Source: Ceratothoa steindachneri (Eukaryota > Arthropoda > Malacostraca > Isopoda > Cymothoidae). From it: DNA of 64,000 nt. This document shows positions 46,372 through 55,996 of this stretch, one piece after another. Location: NCBI GenBank assembly GCA_963969495.1, contig OZ018338.1:46197206-46261205 (forward strand). Direction: 5' to 3'. The notes below the pieces were generated by a model, which had not been told where the DNA came from, searched no databases, and was given only the letters and a program-made list of their open reading frames with translations. Position 1 is the first letter of the stretch. Each line of letters starts with the position of its first letter. The position numbers and the translations under genes were made by a program.

Positions 46372-46395
46372 AGATAGCCCCTTTAAAAAAAAAAA

Positions 46396-46407
46396 TCATA
46401 CTCTTCA
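46396..46407. repeat. Target site duplication of copy A3 (3' side)
   Basis: This is the second copy of TCATACTCTTCA, directly after the 13-base A run of the element. Confidence 0.95.
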
Positions 46408-47760
46408 TGTGTGAAGGGTTTTCCTTCGGCTTCTGCTCGTCGAGTGTTATCGACGTAGTAGTATGGTGTTATGGTTGGACCTTACTCTTCCAGGTATTAC
46501 AAGACTCTTTCCTCATATTCCCATTCAAAATCATAATTTTCCTCATCCGTGATGTCGAATTTCTTCTTCCACTGCTCTCTGAAGTGAGGTTCTAACTCTT
46601 GATCATCGGTGATTGTTCTTCCCTCAGCTGTGATGGTAACATTGATCTTATTTTGCTGAGTGCGCCTTAATCTTTTAATCTGATACCAAAGTTTTTCGGG
46701 GTCGGCTTCCAGGTCTATTCTATCAATAATGCCGTCCCAGATTGTTTAAGGATTCCTCGCTAATAAGATATTTAATTTTCATGCGCAGGTTTCTAACTTC
46801 ACGGTATCGTTCCACCGTGTTCCCGTTCTCGTTTATCTCAGTAATAAGTTCCTCCAGCCTATATTTCCTTAACTTAATCTCCTTATTCCATTTTGGTGGC
46901 CGGAGAGTTTGGTATTCAACCCTCGGGATAGCTACTCTATCTGCTTTCTTAATCTTGGTGATAACGTCTTCAAAGTGTCGATCTATGTCTTCGAGGGTGG
47001 AACGTCCAACGCTTCTACTCGATAGTCTTGGATGACTCTCTTGTATTCAATCCAGTCTGATTGAACAAGCATTTGCGGGTGGAGATTGTGACCTGGATAG
47101 GTGAGGCTGAGATTGTGGTAATCATACTAAGGTGATCAGATGGAGAATAAGGGCCAGGGACGGTATTTTGGTTCAGAGCGAAATTGGGATTTGTTAGTAT
47201 AATGTCGGGAGTAGTAGAGGATCTCCTCGTCAGGAATGTAGCAAAGTCTGAGTCTGCTCTATTTACCACTCCGCGCTCCATAAGAAGCCTCAGGGAGGTA
47301 CCTGCCCCGTTGAACGCCGCGGTGCGGCCTGTTTCCCTGCAACGAGCGTTTAGGTCGCCAATAAGGATTACTGAACAGTTCCTTCTGAACAGGCGGAGGA
47401 AATTAGGTATGGGCGGATATGATCTTCTTGGTGGCTGGTACCCTACTGCTATAACTAGATCGTCGATAAGCGCACTAATTTTTATCGCGAGGTACGATTC
47501 CTTCAAGTTATCTATCTCCTTCAATTTGATGTTCTTGCGCACTGCGAGAGCGAGGCCGTCGCATCTTCCATTCGAGTGGCTAGTCATAATGGTGATGTAG
47601 TTATGTAGTTTTATAGGGTCGGTTTCTGCATTGAATCCATGTTCAGAAATGAGGACGATATTTGGGTCTACCTCACGGATTATATTGTAGTAAATAATTT
47701 TTTTGCCTTTCCAGCCATTTACGTTTAAAGAAAAGATCTCTTATTTATTGATGTATCTCG
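46408..47760 (-). pseudogene. Family B ORF2 endonuclease and linker, copy B2
   Basis: On the minus strand ORF2 begins near 47745 with SLNVNGWKGKKIIYYNII, DPNIVLISEHGF. It continues in the 190-codon piece 47587-47015: GLALAVRKNIKLKEI, IAVGYQPPRRSYPPIPNF, VILIGDLNARC (catalytic Asp/Asn), TTPDIILTN and SPSDHLSMITT (catalytic SDH, intact). These are the motifs of an EEP (apurinic-type) endonuclease in order. A linker follows (DGIIDRIDLEADPEKLWYQIKRLRR, about 46730-46650) down to EGKPFTHEEY at the A3 insertion point (46407). Frame shifts occur around 47585 and in the linker. The B5 copy has the same order. Confidence 0.82.
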
Positions 47761-47779
47761 TCGCGTAGTTCATATTATT

Positions 47780-49122
47780 CCCCGTGAAGGTTTGATACTT
47801 TTGCTGGCTTAACGCGTACGGGCGACCTCACTCTGGTGGATCTATTCTTTTTGAATTGATCGTGGAATAGGTTGAGACATGATTCGACACATATCTCGAT
47901 CCTGTCTTGCCTGAGTGCCGAAAGCATTTTTTCCTTACTGATGTCAAAATCCTAATCCCACTTGTACTTTCGCTTGAACATTCCGTCAATGATGTCTTTA
48001 ACTTTCGCCGTTCTTGGCAGTGGGGCCGAATGGTAGGCATATACTCGTAGGTTTAGGTTGGTAGAATTGTAAGTTAGCGATGATTTTTTTGGCTTCTTGG
48101 GACTCCTGGTTTTTTGGCTCGCCTTTTGGAAATCATTATCCTGTCGTTCAGGTTAATCGGTCTCCATTATTATAGGGGTGTCAAACCTAGTGCAGTAGCA
48201 GTAGTATAGTTTAGTATAGTTCGGTTGAGGTGGGATTATCAGGAAACCACATCGGTTTCATCCCATTTTGCTTCAACATACCATTCAATTCGGTAGCTTA
48301 GCTTCCCTGCTCTGCGATGTTAACAAAGTGAGCGTGTATAACACACTTCACGAGGTCCAGATTCATTGAAGGGTGTAATTGTAGAAGAGTCGTCTCCTTC
48401 TCCTGGCTCTTGGTTGCCTGTGCATAGATGGTGTTTGATTTGCAGTGTTTCTCCTCTTGGATGTTCCGTTTCTTGTCATTGACGAGTGTCTTTTTCATGT
48501 GACACGACATCGACAGGGTACGGTGAATGCCACTACAATTAAGGCATTTCTTGGTAGCCCCGTTCGTACACTCTCGCCACGTGTAGCCATCTCCGGCCCA
48601 TTCACTACAGAACTTTCCTTGGAATGTGCAATTTCTAGTGGTGTGCTGTTCCAGAGCATAGCATGAGAAGCACACCTGGACTGACACGAAGGTTTCCCTC
48701 TCGATGCATGAAGCGGATATTTTGGTATAGAATAGGATGAGGCCAGCTTTGGATGCCTTAGCGGCCATCTCAGTGGTGTGGAACGTGGCTTTAAATAGAT
48801 GGGAATATTCGCCTCCTTCCGGATTTTTTCCCAGCTTTGATTTGCCTCTATCTCATTTGTTATCTCTACGATGCTGAGCAGAGATATGAAGAGGGATCTT
48901 CGGGGTCAAGTTCAGCTCCTGATGCTTTGTTCGTGCATTCACACTGAGAAGCCTGTCTATGTAATGGTCAGTGTCGCAGATTGCGAGATACCCGTAGGTT
49001 TGGTCGACTAGTGCAACCTCTATTGATTCGAAGATAGTCGCAAACACCTTTTCCCTCGAGAGTTTTGGACAATTCTCCTTTACCCAGAGGGGAATCCTCT
49101 TCGGCCCTCTAGCGTCGTCCAT
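47780..49122 (-). pseudogene. Family B ORF1 (Gag-like), copy B2
   Basis: The ORF1 start on the minus strand is ATG at 49122 (MDDARGPKRIPLW), sharing the R/Q-I-P-L start with B3 and B4. The N-terminal domain (to 48853) aligns with that of B3. Zinc knuckles appear in the 48768-48298 piece: CFSCYALEQHTTRNC, a middle motif CSEWAGDGYTWREC and CLNCSGIHRTLSMSC. LVKCVIHAHFVNI corresponds to the IYARLENLVNPGTF segment of B3. Near 47990 the C-terminal peptide reads VKDIIDGMFKRKYKWD, matching B3 and B5. Shifts and stops separate the pieces. Confidence 0.75.
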
Positions 49123-50139
49123 GACGGCCCTCGGGAATGTTTTTCAAAGGGAGCCAACAAGGCCCCTATTTTAGATGTGTCCCTATTTATAAGCTAAATC
49201 CACCTTCTCTGCCCTACCTATATCAAGTGTCTGACAGGACCCATCTTCCGGTACTGACCACTCCACCCCCGAATGGGGCCCCCTTCTTCGTGCCCCCTGT
49301 GGGGCTTACTTACGGGGTTCGGACACCCAAGGTACTAGTGGTCTCTATAGGTTTTAATCGGCAGAGAAGTTATCAGACTCGTGATGGGCTGCTGTTATTA
49401 AGAGAGGGATAATCGCAAGTCGGAATGTGGCGTTCGGCGCGGGCTTTCCCCGTTAACAAGCGTGCGCGCACTCGCGACCTCTTCAAAGGGCCAGGGACGT
49501 AAGCTGACAGCGGTCTTGATGAGCGCGCAAAATCTTTCACCTACTTTTTACGTCGAAATACAGATGAGAAAGTAAGTAGGACTTTAAACTTTCTTCATGC
49601 GAGTGTAGATTAGCTCTTAGAAGCAAAGAGCAGTCGGGAGCGACAAGCATAAAAGCATAAGATGAATAAAGTTAGAATGTGTAGAGAGAGTGAGATAGGA
49701 TTGATAGAAATTAAAGTGTGGTGTGTTGGCGTACGGGTTAATGTGTGTAGGATGATGGATGAAGAGGATGCAGTAAAGATGTTAAAGATTTGTGCCAAGT
49801 TGCCTGGCTAACGCTTTCGTTTTTCTTTTATAATTTTGTTTTTGCGATACATAGTAATATTAAGCATTGAGCCTTTGTTTTCTTTTGCTCAATTGAGCGT
49901 CTGTATCATTTTTGAATTTTAATCTTATTTATTTTTTGTGCTTCTTTCGCTTTTTTTTGTATTTATTTATATTATTGTTTTATTATTATTATTTTTTTTA
50001 TATGGTCAGTAATTACTTTTAGTTCCTCATCAGGATTCTCATTTGAGTTGTATAGTTGGTAGTCATAATTTATGGCGTTTTTTAGTTTTTACGTTTCTGG
50101 TAGTTACATTTATGTACTATAGTTTATTACCTATAAAAT
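49123..50139. other. Probable B2 5' leader and unassigned AT-rich sequence
   Basis: About 49123-49500 is GC-richer and directly upstream of the B2 ORF1 start on the minus strand, so it is probably its 5' leader. Beyond about 49560 the sequence is AT-rich with no recognised coding. Confidence 0.45.
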
Positions 50140-50470
50140 GGATTGACGTTTGTTAATGTTTTTCTCAGGCTTCCGTTGAAGCGTTGTTTGTAGTGCCTAC
50201 GACGGATCTCGTCTTCTTGTACCATGGTTTGGTCTATTATATTCTGGGATATTGTATTTTTATTTTTTTCTCACAGTTTTCTTGCTCTTTTTTTGTAAGA
50301 CTATGTTTATGGGTTCTATAGTAGATCTGCGGTTGAGTTCTTCTGCTGGTATGTAATCTTGTCTTTTTGTATTTGTATTGGTTAATAGTTGTCTAAATCT
50401 GTATAGTGCTGATAAGGTGGATTTTGCTTCGAAGAATTTTTGTGGTAAATGGCACTAGACTTTGTTCCGA
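50140..50470 (-). pseudogene. Unrecognised decayed coding stretch
   Basis: On the minus strand a piece reads FFEAKSTLSALYRFRQLLTNTN, TKRQDYIPAEELNRRSTIEPINIVLQ and then a stop near 50260. A neighbouring frame continues NIIDQTMVQEDEIRRRHYKQRFNGSLRKTLTNVNP. Codon texture looks protein-like, and ALYRFRQLL resembles RQLYRFRRL in the B2 RT end. It may be a piece of another family-B-related copy. I cannot assign it further. Confidence 0.25.
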
Positions 50471-50762
50471 AGAAAACACAATACCAATCTACACATAGAC
50501 ATAAACAACACAGAGTACGTCACAATAAACTACGAGACAGAAATTAAACTCACAATTAATGACGAACAAGCAAATACAACAAATCAAAACACGAGGTAAT
50601 AGAATAAATTTGATCACAAATAAAGGCTCTAAAGCTCAACATTGCACGAAAACTAAGTAAACAAAACGAGGAGACAAATACACAGAAGAACACAAAGAAC
50701 AACGCACACAGAGAAAAACACAAGTCAACATTAATAAAAAAAGGAAAACTAAGTAATTAGAG

Positions 50763-50770
50763 TATAAAAA
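50763..50770 (+). promoter_or_regulatory. TATA box upstream of the H2A-like relic
   Basis: TATAAAAA followed by GGCCT. A similar TATAAAAAAATATGGCC is found before the second relic, at about the same distance from the shared TTGAATAATGAC motif (about 104-109 bp). Confidence 0.45.
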
Positions 50771-50914
50771 GGCCTGCGATGCCCCTCAAACAAGGGCAAC
50801 CCTACCTTTCTTTTACCATCTATCTTCTACCATTATCTAAATCTTCCACTATTGAGTACACCAGAATTGAATAATGACAAGTACAGCACAGTACGAGTAC
50901 AAGTACAGTTTAGA

Positions 50915-51031
50915 ATGTTCATCATATCTGGTCGTGGCAAAGGAGGAAAAGTTAAGGATAAAACTGAAGACGCCCTTGCCAGACATTCTTTTTCAGAAAG
51001 AAAAGGAGATAATTATCCGGAAGAGGAATAA
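50915..51031 (+). pseudogene. Histone H2A N-terminus-like coding relic upstream of B3 ORF1
   Basis: The frame reads MFIISGRGKGGKVKDKTEDALARHSFSERKGDNYPEEE and stops at TAA (51029-51031). SGRGKGGKVK matches the start of arthropod histone H2A, and RKG-NY may correspond to the later RKGNY of H2A after a deletion. The match is short and the rest has diverged. The frame is the same as that of the B3 ORF1 which begins 45 bp after the stop. It could be a host H2A pseudogene next to an insertion site or a sequence carried by the element. A related relic lies before B4. The GRGKGGK tail alone also occurs in H4, but the following VK favours H2A. Confidence 0.5.
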
Positions 51032-51076
51032 AGAATAAGCAGGAATAAGGGGGAGTACCGCTACGAAAAGGGGGTC

Positions 51077-52384
51077 ATGGGGCCACCCGCCATGGACGTC
51101 AAACAGATCCCCCTCCGTACCATCAGTGGGGCAACAAAAACAAGCCTGCAAACAGCCGTAGAGACTATGTTTGGCCCACTCAATGTAGCCTTTCTAAGAC
51201 TAATTGAGATGAGCAAAGGCTGGGCAGCACTATGTTGGACCCCCGAGGACGTCGAGAAGATCGTGTCCGATGAAGCTAAAGAGCATTTTCGGAAGATTGG
51301 ACTTGAAGATTCCATCGCTCACGAAATCATGGCTCGTCGATCAGTCATCCTTAGAAAGCTCGACTCCTTCTTCACAGACAACATCTGTGAAGACATCAAG
51401 GCCAAGCTTTCTAAGCACCAAAAATGGGGGAAAATTTCCAAGGTGGAAAAGTTCGGCAAAAATATAGTCAAAGTTATCTTCGCAGGCACTAAGATGGCGC
51501 AAAGGGCTACGAAAGAGGGACTCTTTGGGTTCTACCTTCAAGTAGACCCTTAGCAGATAGAAGCGGAGGAGTACGTCCAAATAGAAACCTGTTTTAGATG
51601 CCTAGTAGTAGAAAAACACCCTAAGAGGGAATGTCTAGTGACTGAGGTCACATGCTCTGTCTGTTCCAAACCAGGATACGGATGGAAGGAGTGTGTCTCA
51701 AAAAAAACACGCTGTGTAAACTGCGGAGGAGACCACAGGACCTTGGCCATGGGGTGTCCCGTCCGCAAAGAGGCAATCCGGGCAAAACGAGAAAAGTCGA
51801 AAAAAGAAAAGGAGCCAAAGGAATATAATCACGCGGAAGCAGAAGCGGCTACAAGAAACACGGTCACCGAAACAACGGCACCAAAGCTAGTGATGCCAAG
51901 TGAGTGTAAAGAAATAATGACTATGGTCATCTACGCACGCTTGGAAAACCTAGTCAACCCCGGCACTTTTTCTGAAGAACTAAACCAACTACTACGGAGA
52001 AACGGTTTCAAGAAAAAACTTTGGTTTCCACCCAATCCCCCTTCACAGGAAGTGCTAAAAATACAATTTGTGGACGACTCACGACAAAACGACACGACCA
52101 AAGAAGATGAAAAAGAACCAGCCGACAAACAACAACAGCAGAAAACCACAGAAGAAGAAATAACTACAGTAGGAGAAGAGACAAAAAACGAAAGTCCCCC
52201 AAAAAGCCTAAAGAAGAAACAGCAAAAGAAAAAGAAAAAGGCCAAATCTCGAAAGGAAGAAGAGACAGAACAACAAGAGTATATACTTCACGGGGAAGAA
52301 GACGAAGACAGCGACATCTTGGACTATCCCGGAATACCCCTTCCGGAGGAAAGAGACATCCTATTAAGAGGATTCTTCTTTTAA
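51077..52384 (+). CDS. Family B ORF1 (Gag-like protein), copy B3, one nonsense codon
   Basis: This 435-codon frame is interrupted only by TAG at 51551-51553. The start MGPPAMDVKQIPLR at 51077 shares the IPL motif with B2 and B4. Residues 1-158 form the conserved N-terminal domain, ending GFYLQVDP. The central part has knuckles CFRCLVVEKHPKREC, CSVCSKPGYGWKEC and CVNCGGDHRTLAMGC (about 51590-51760). A charged stretch and the domain IMTMVIYARLENLVNPGTF...NGFKKKLWFP (about 51915-52035) follow. The last third is Lys/Glu/Gln-rich and probably unstructured, ending ILLRGFFF. Its role in the element would be RNA binding and particle assembly. No ORF2 follows, which is odd for a non-LTR element. Confidence 0.75.
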
Positions 52385-52404
52385 AAAGTCTCCGGTGCTT
52401 CAGT

Positions 52405-52590
52405 ATGCAAACCCCCGAAAACGACCTGGAAAGTCTAATCGATGGAATTCTTCGCGGGGACTACAAATGGACCTACGAAGGAACGTGGTCGCCAAAAGAG
52501 ATAAAAGGAATGCTGATGGAACGCGCTATCTACATTCCAGACTCGTTCGTGTACACCGTGAACATGTCCACCTATAATCGAATCGAATAG
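52405..52590 (+). pseudogene. C-terminal YKW peptide of family B ORF1, copy B3
   Basis: Sixty-one codons read MQTPENDLESLIDGILRGDYKWTYEG and so on. The segment LESLIDGILRGDYKW aligns with LKSLLEGIRSGRYKW in B5 (about 60460) and VKDIIDGMFKRKYKW in B2 (about 47990). In B5 it is in frame with the preceding Lys-rich ORF1 tail, so here it is most likely the end of ORF1 displaced by a shift near 52370. Function unknown. Confidence 0.6.
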
Positions 52591-52619
52591 TGGAAAATCG
52601 AATAGTGGAAAAATTTGTG

Positions 52620-53115
52620 AAAGTAAATAGTACAAGTAATTAACAATAATAAAGCGAATTAATAATTTAAAAATGTAATAAACAATGGTTAATAATGAAT
52701 ATAATATTAAGTGGTTAATAATAAATTTTAATGATTAAGCGAATTAATAATAAAGTTTAATGAATAAGCGAATTAATAATAAAAACATTGAATAGACAGG
52801 GGTTAATAGTGAATATAATATTTAGTGGTTAATAATAATAATAAAGTTCAACGATTAAACGAGTTAATAGTAAAACATTTAATAAACACTAGTTAAGCGA
52901 ATTAGTAATAAAAACAGTGGTTAATAAGGAATATAATATTTAGTAGTTAATAACAATAATAAAGTTCAACGATTAAGCGAATTAATAATAAAAATATTTA
53001 ATAAACAGTAGTCAATATTGAATATTTAGTGGTTAATAATAATAATGGTTCAGTGATTAAGCGAATTAATAATAAAAACATTTAATAAACAGTGGTTAAT
53101 AATGAATATTCAGTA
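52620..53115. repeat. Degenerate AT-rich tandem repeat, about 85-90 bp period
   Basis: The motif AAGCGAATTAATAAT recurs about seven times. It comes with AATAAACAGTGGTTAATAATG and AATATTTAGTGGTTAATAAT at spacings near 80-91 bp, plus two shorter units (29 and 38 bp apart). The array starts 30 bp after the end of B3, where ORF2 would be expected. Confidence 0.8.
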
Positions 53116-53282
53116 GCAAGCACAAGGAATTCGTGAAATATGTACATAAGACAACAATATATTAAAATAAATGCAGTTTTTAGATATAATTCTCTGTCAT
53201 GGAAAAATTACCTGATTGTATAATTTCAACAATTTGACTTCCAGTGTGTCTTAATTTATTATGAAAGATTAAAATAACTTTG

Positions 53283-53300
53283 TATAAATATAAAAAAATA
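53283..53300 (+). promoter_or_regulatory. TATA-like element upstream of the second H2A-like relic
   Basis: TATAAATATAAAAAAATA followed by TGGCCTACC. It is positioned like the 50763 box relative to the shared TTGAATAATGAC (53398-53409). Confidence 0.35.
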
Positions 53301-53397
53301 TGGCCTACCGTTGTACCGCTCAACTTTTCTTCCCCACTATTAACTATTTTGTAACACTAATTTGTACTATTATTTTTTCTCTCAAATATATCATCAT

Positions 53398-53545
53398 TTG
53401 AATAATGACGGATCAGAAAGCCAACACTTAAATACGCTAAAGAAACACACTAGCAACCAGCAAAGGAGGTAAAGGCAAGGCTATAATCTTTTACGAAACG
53501 CCTCTGGATTTCTACTTTACCCTCTCCTGAAGAAAGAATAATTTT
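53398..53545 (+). pseudogene. Second H2A-like relic segment, upstream of B4
   Basis: TTGAATAATGAC at 53398 and GCAAAGGAGG at 53460 match the segment before B3 (50867 and 50937) in order and spacing. AAAGGAGGTAAAGGCAAGGCT encodes KGGKGKA, close to the H2A tail KGGKVKGKA, then a short frame ends in TGA. The shared segment continues to AAGAATAA (about 53532) and then diverges from the B3 locus. It is more decayed than the first relic. Confidence 0.4.
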
Positions 53546-53559
53546 ATTTGGGTACCCAA

Positions 53560-54101
53560 ACAACAGTATGTGCGCCTAACCCCTGCTCCCTCTCCGTTTT
53601 GGAGCCGACTAGCGATTGTTACTGCCTTTCCTCGCCTCGTTCCAACTATGCACTTCTGTGAAAAAGGCATAATTGGAGGCACTAGGGAAAGCAGATTTGA
53701 GGATTAGCCCACTCTAGAACCCGGCGTCAGAGGCACTTGGACAAGGGGCAGAACTGCTTCCTCCGGGGAAAATCCCCGAGGGCCCAGCTAAGACCATAGA
53801 TGGAAGTAGACCCGTCTCTATGTAAGCCGGATGCAGTTCTGATTCCCTAACCCGCGAGGGGCAGCACCCCCGGTTAGTGCTGGTTGATTCCACACTAACC
53901 AACAAAAGGTCTGCCATACAATCACAGCTTGTGAGCCCCCCCCCCCTCCCGGTTCATGCCCTCATCATCATCATCCCATTAAGGCAACTCACTATTGCGA
54001 AGGCGGGGACACCCAGGATCGGGGGGAGGACACCAACTAAAAAAAAAGACATTACTGTAAACCTAACTCAAGATCAAGGAGGAAGAAAGAAGCAGAGCTT
54101 C
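53560..54101 (+). promoter_or_regulatory. GC-richer leader before B4 ORF1
   Basis: This 540-bp stretch, GC-richer than its surroundings, carries hairpins such as CGGGGAAAATCCCCG (about 53763-53777). Another has perfect 8-bp GGTTAGTG/CACTAACC arms (53872-53879 and 53893-53900). It is probably the 5' leader of a family-B copy. No equivalent is present before B3, where ORF1 starts 45 bp after the relic. Confidence 0.4.
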
Positions 54102-55020
54102 ATGGCCTCAACCATGGAGCTCACCAACACAACAAGGATTCCTCTTCGGGCGCTGCCAGACCAAGAGAGACCTGAAAGAGGAAAAGTCTTCGCATTGGTC
54201 TTTGGGAAGTTAAATGTCTCTCTAACAAGATTAATTGATGTCGCAACTGGTTACACCGCAATTTTCGAGAAGGAAAGCGAAGTCGAGGCGCTAACAAAAG
54301 AAGCCTCAATTGTTTCCCTAAAAACAATAAACCTCCAACCAATCATCCCAGCACAAATCCTGACCAACTGAAGCATTATTTGCAGAAGGCTGACTGGATC
54401 CATGGATCAGACACCACGGGAAGGAGAAAATAGAATCTGAAATAGAGAGAAATCACAGCTGGGCCAAAGTTTCGGAGGTTGTGAAGTTCAAAAACCGAAG
54501 ACAAAATAACCAAACAAACCATGTATTCAAAGTAATATTAACTGAAACAGCAATGGCAAAGAAGGAGGTAGGGCCCTAGCTCTTTAACGCACAAATAAGC
54601 AGCGACTAAATTGAGAGGAAAGATTTTATCCCAGTCCAAATGTGCTTCCGCTGCTTTAAGATGGAAAGCCACACCACCAGAGAGTGCAAAAAGGAACAGG
54701 AGACTTGTTCACAATCCGGCGTGCTGGGACATAACTGGAGGACTTGCAAGAGCCCCCGGGGCCATTTCCATGGTATGCGCATTAAAATAAGTTATAAGAC
54801 AAAAGATAAACGAGAAGAGAGAGGCAGAAGTGACAGCCATTAAAGAATACGAAGCAAAGAAGTTATACTTAAATATTAAGAGCGAGATGTGAATCGAGAT
54901 GTTGATCTGCATAATGTACGCGAACGTGCGGAACTTTATGAGACCAGGGAAGTTTGAGATAAACTGAACGCCATGATAGCAAACAAAGGGATAAGCCCTA
55001 TGGTCTTTTCAAAAAAACAT
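54102..55020 (+). pseudogene. Family B ORF1, copy B4, truncated
   Basis: The start MASTMELTNTTRIPLRALP (ATG 54102) has the IPL motif, followed by KVFALVFGKLNVSLTRLIDVATGYTAIFE, aligned with TMFGPLNVAFLRLIEMSKGWAALCW in B3. The frame stops at 54371. Later pieces show CFRCFKMESHTTREC, a second knuckle CSQSGVLGHNWRTC, and at about 54900 LICIMYANVRNFMRPGKFEI, matching the IYARLENLVNPGTF domain. The copy ends near 55020 at a (TC)n tract. As in B3, no ORF2 follows. Frame breaks are frequent. Confidence 0.7.
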
Positions 55021-55032
55021 CATCTGAGGACA

Positions 55033-55077
<45 letters not shown>
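55033..55077. repeat. (TC)n microsatellite
   Basis: A 45-bp TC run with one interruption, marking the end of recognisable B4 sequence. Confidence 0.95.
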
Positions 55078-55996
55078 GATAAAGAAAGTAGAGAGAGAGG
55101 TGACGCACCCTTGTCGCGGGAAGAAAGCTTTTGTGTACCTTTGACTTTTCGAGCTATGTCGGCGGGGGCACCTCTTCTGGGTACCCCTGGTAGGGTTTCC
55201 CTTGTCGATTTGGTCGGAAACGAGGTTCCAGACTAAGTGCGTCATTTCTTCCTTTGCTACTCAATCCTTCTCCTTTTTTACTTTTATCCTATCTCTCCCA
55301 CTTATACAAAAAGATAAAAAAACAAAAAAGCCTACTCCTATCATGTCACACTTTCCCTGTTTTCCCTCTATCTACTTATAAGGACCTGGCAGCTACCTCA
55401 TGCGTCAGAAGAGAGGCTTTGGAACCTCTATAAACGCCAATCGACGCTCACTGGTTACGAGAGACTAGGACTAGAGGTGTCCTAGGCGTTGGGGCACGAT
55501 GAATGGGATGAGGGTAATTGCCCCGTTAACCCCTTCCCTGGCACGTAATTATTGACCATTCCCAGTGACCATTGACGGGTGCCTCTGGTAGCATCGGTCC
55601 GAGGTGACGGCCCTTTGTTCCCAGGTTGGTTGCCAGGCCAATAAAAAGCCTTGGGTCGAGTCTCTTGGTGTGGCGGGATATCCATTGAACGCTACTCAGA
55701 GATCTTGGTCGTCGTGAAGGGAACTAGTAGGAGTTTAGTACGGGGTGTGCTTCGTTGTTCACCTAGGGGGAAATCAATAGCCCCTTCGGGACCGTCAGTG
55801 CTGCTTGAATGGGAGCCACGGCACGCCGAGGTTTGACGACTCGGTCGGACGAACAGCAGCACAAGGAGCGTGCCTTCTGAAAGATCCGAAACCTCTCCGA
55901 TCGATAAGCGGGAGTGACTCACGCGGGGCGAACTCACCACCCCCTTTCATTTTTATTGAGTGGTCACAAAGTATTCCGAGATATAAAGTGTTCAGC
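55078..55996 (+). other. Probable leader of the CR1 element and unassigned sequence
   Basis: The stretch 55380-55996 is moderately GC-rich, has no clear ORF and directly precedes CR1 ORF1, so it is probably its long 5' leader. The start of the element cannot be fixed. 55078-55380 has no recognised feature. Confidence 0.45.

Larger units (their letters stand above)
39528..46395 (+). mobile_element. Family A non-LTR retrotransposon, copy A3 (full length, 6868 bp)
   Basis: The element is bounded by perfect 12-bp direct repeats. It starts with CCCCGTAAGGGGCGCGG and ends with a 13-base A run. Parts are a 5' leader (39528-40058), ORF1 (40059-42500), ORF2 (from about 42398 to 46221) and a 3' UTR with hairpins. 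It is the best reference copy: ORF2 has only two frame shifts and one nonsense codon. It sits in reverse orientation to the older host element B2. GC-rich composition contrasts with the AT-rich surroundings. Confidence 0.96.
38040..49122 (-). mobile_element. Family B non-LTR retrotransposon, copy B2, split by copy A3
   Basis: On the minus strand, ORF1 (49122 down to about 47780) is followed by the ORF2 endonuclease (47745-46700) and the EN-RT linker (to 46408). After the 6.87-kb A3 insert come the RT domain (39515-38200) and a Lys-rich 3' region. Joining across the insert keeps the linker in register around the 12-bp duplication, which proves that A3 landed in a pre-existing B2. Without A3 the element is about 4.2 kb. 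The frame has many stops and shifts, so B2 is dead. It shares ORF1 and ORF2 features with B1, B3, B4 and B5. Confidence 0.85.

Noticed and set aside
50915..51031. Histone H4 as the source of the SGRGKGGK tail
   Set aside because: H4 continues with GLGKGG, whereas VK follows here, as in arthropod H2A; the match is still short.
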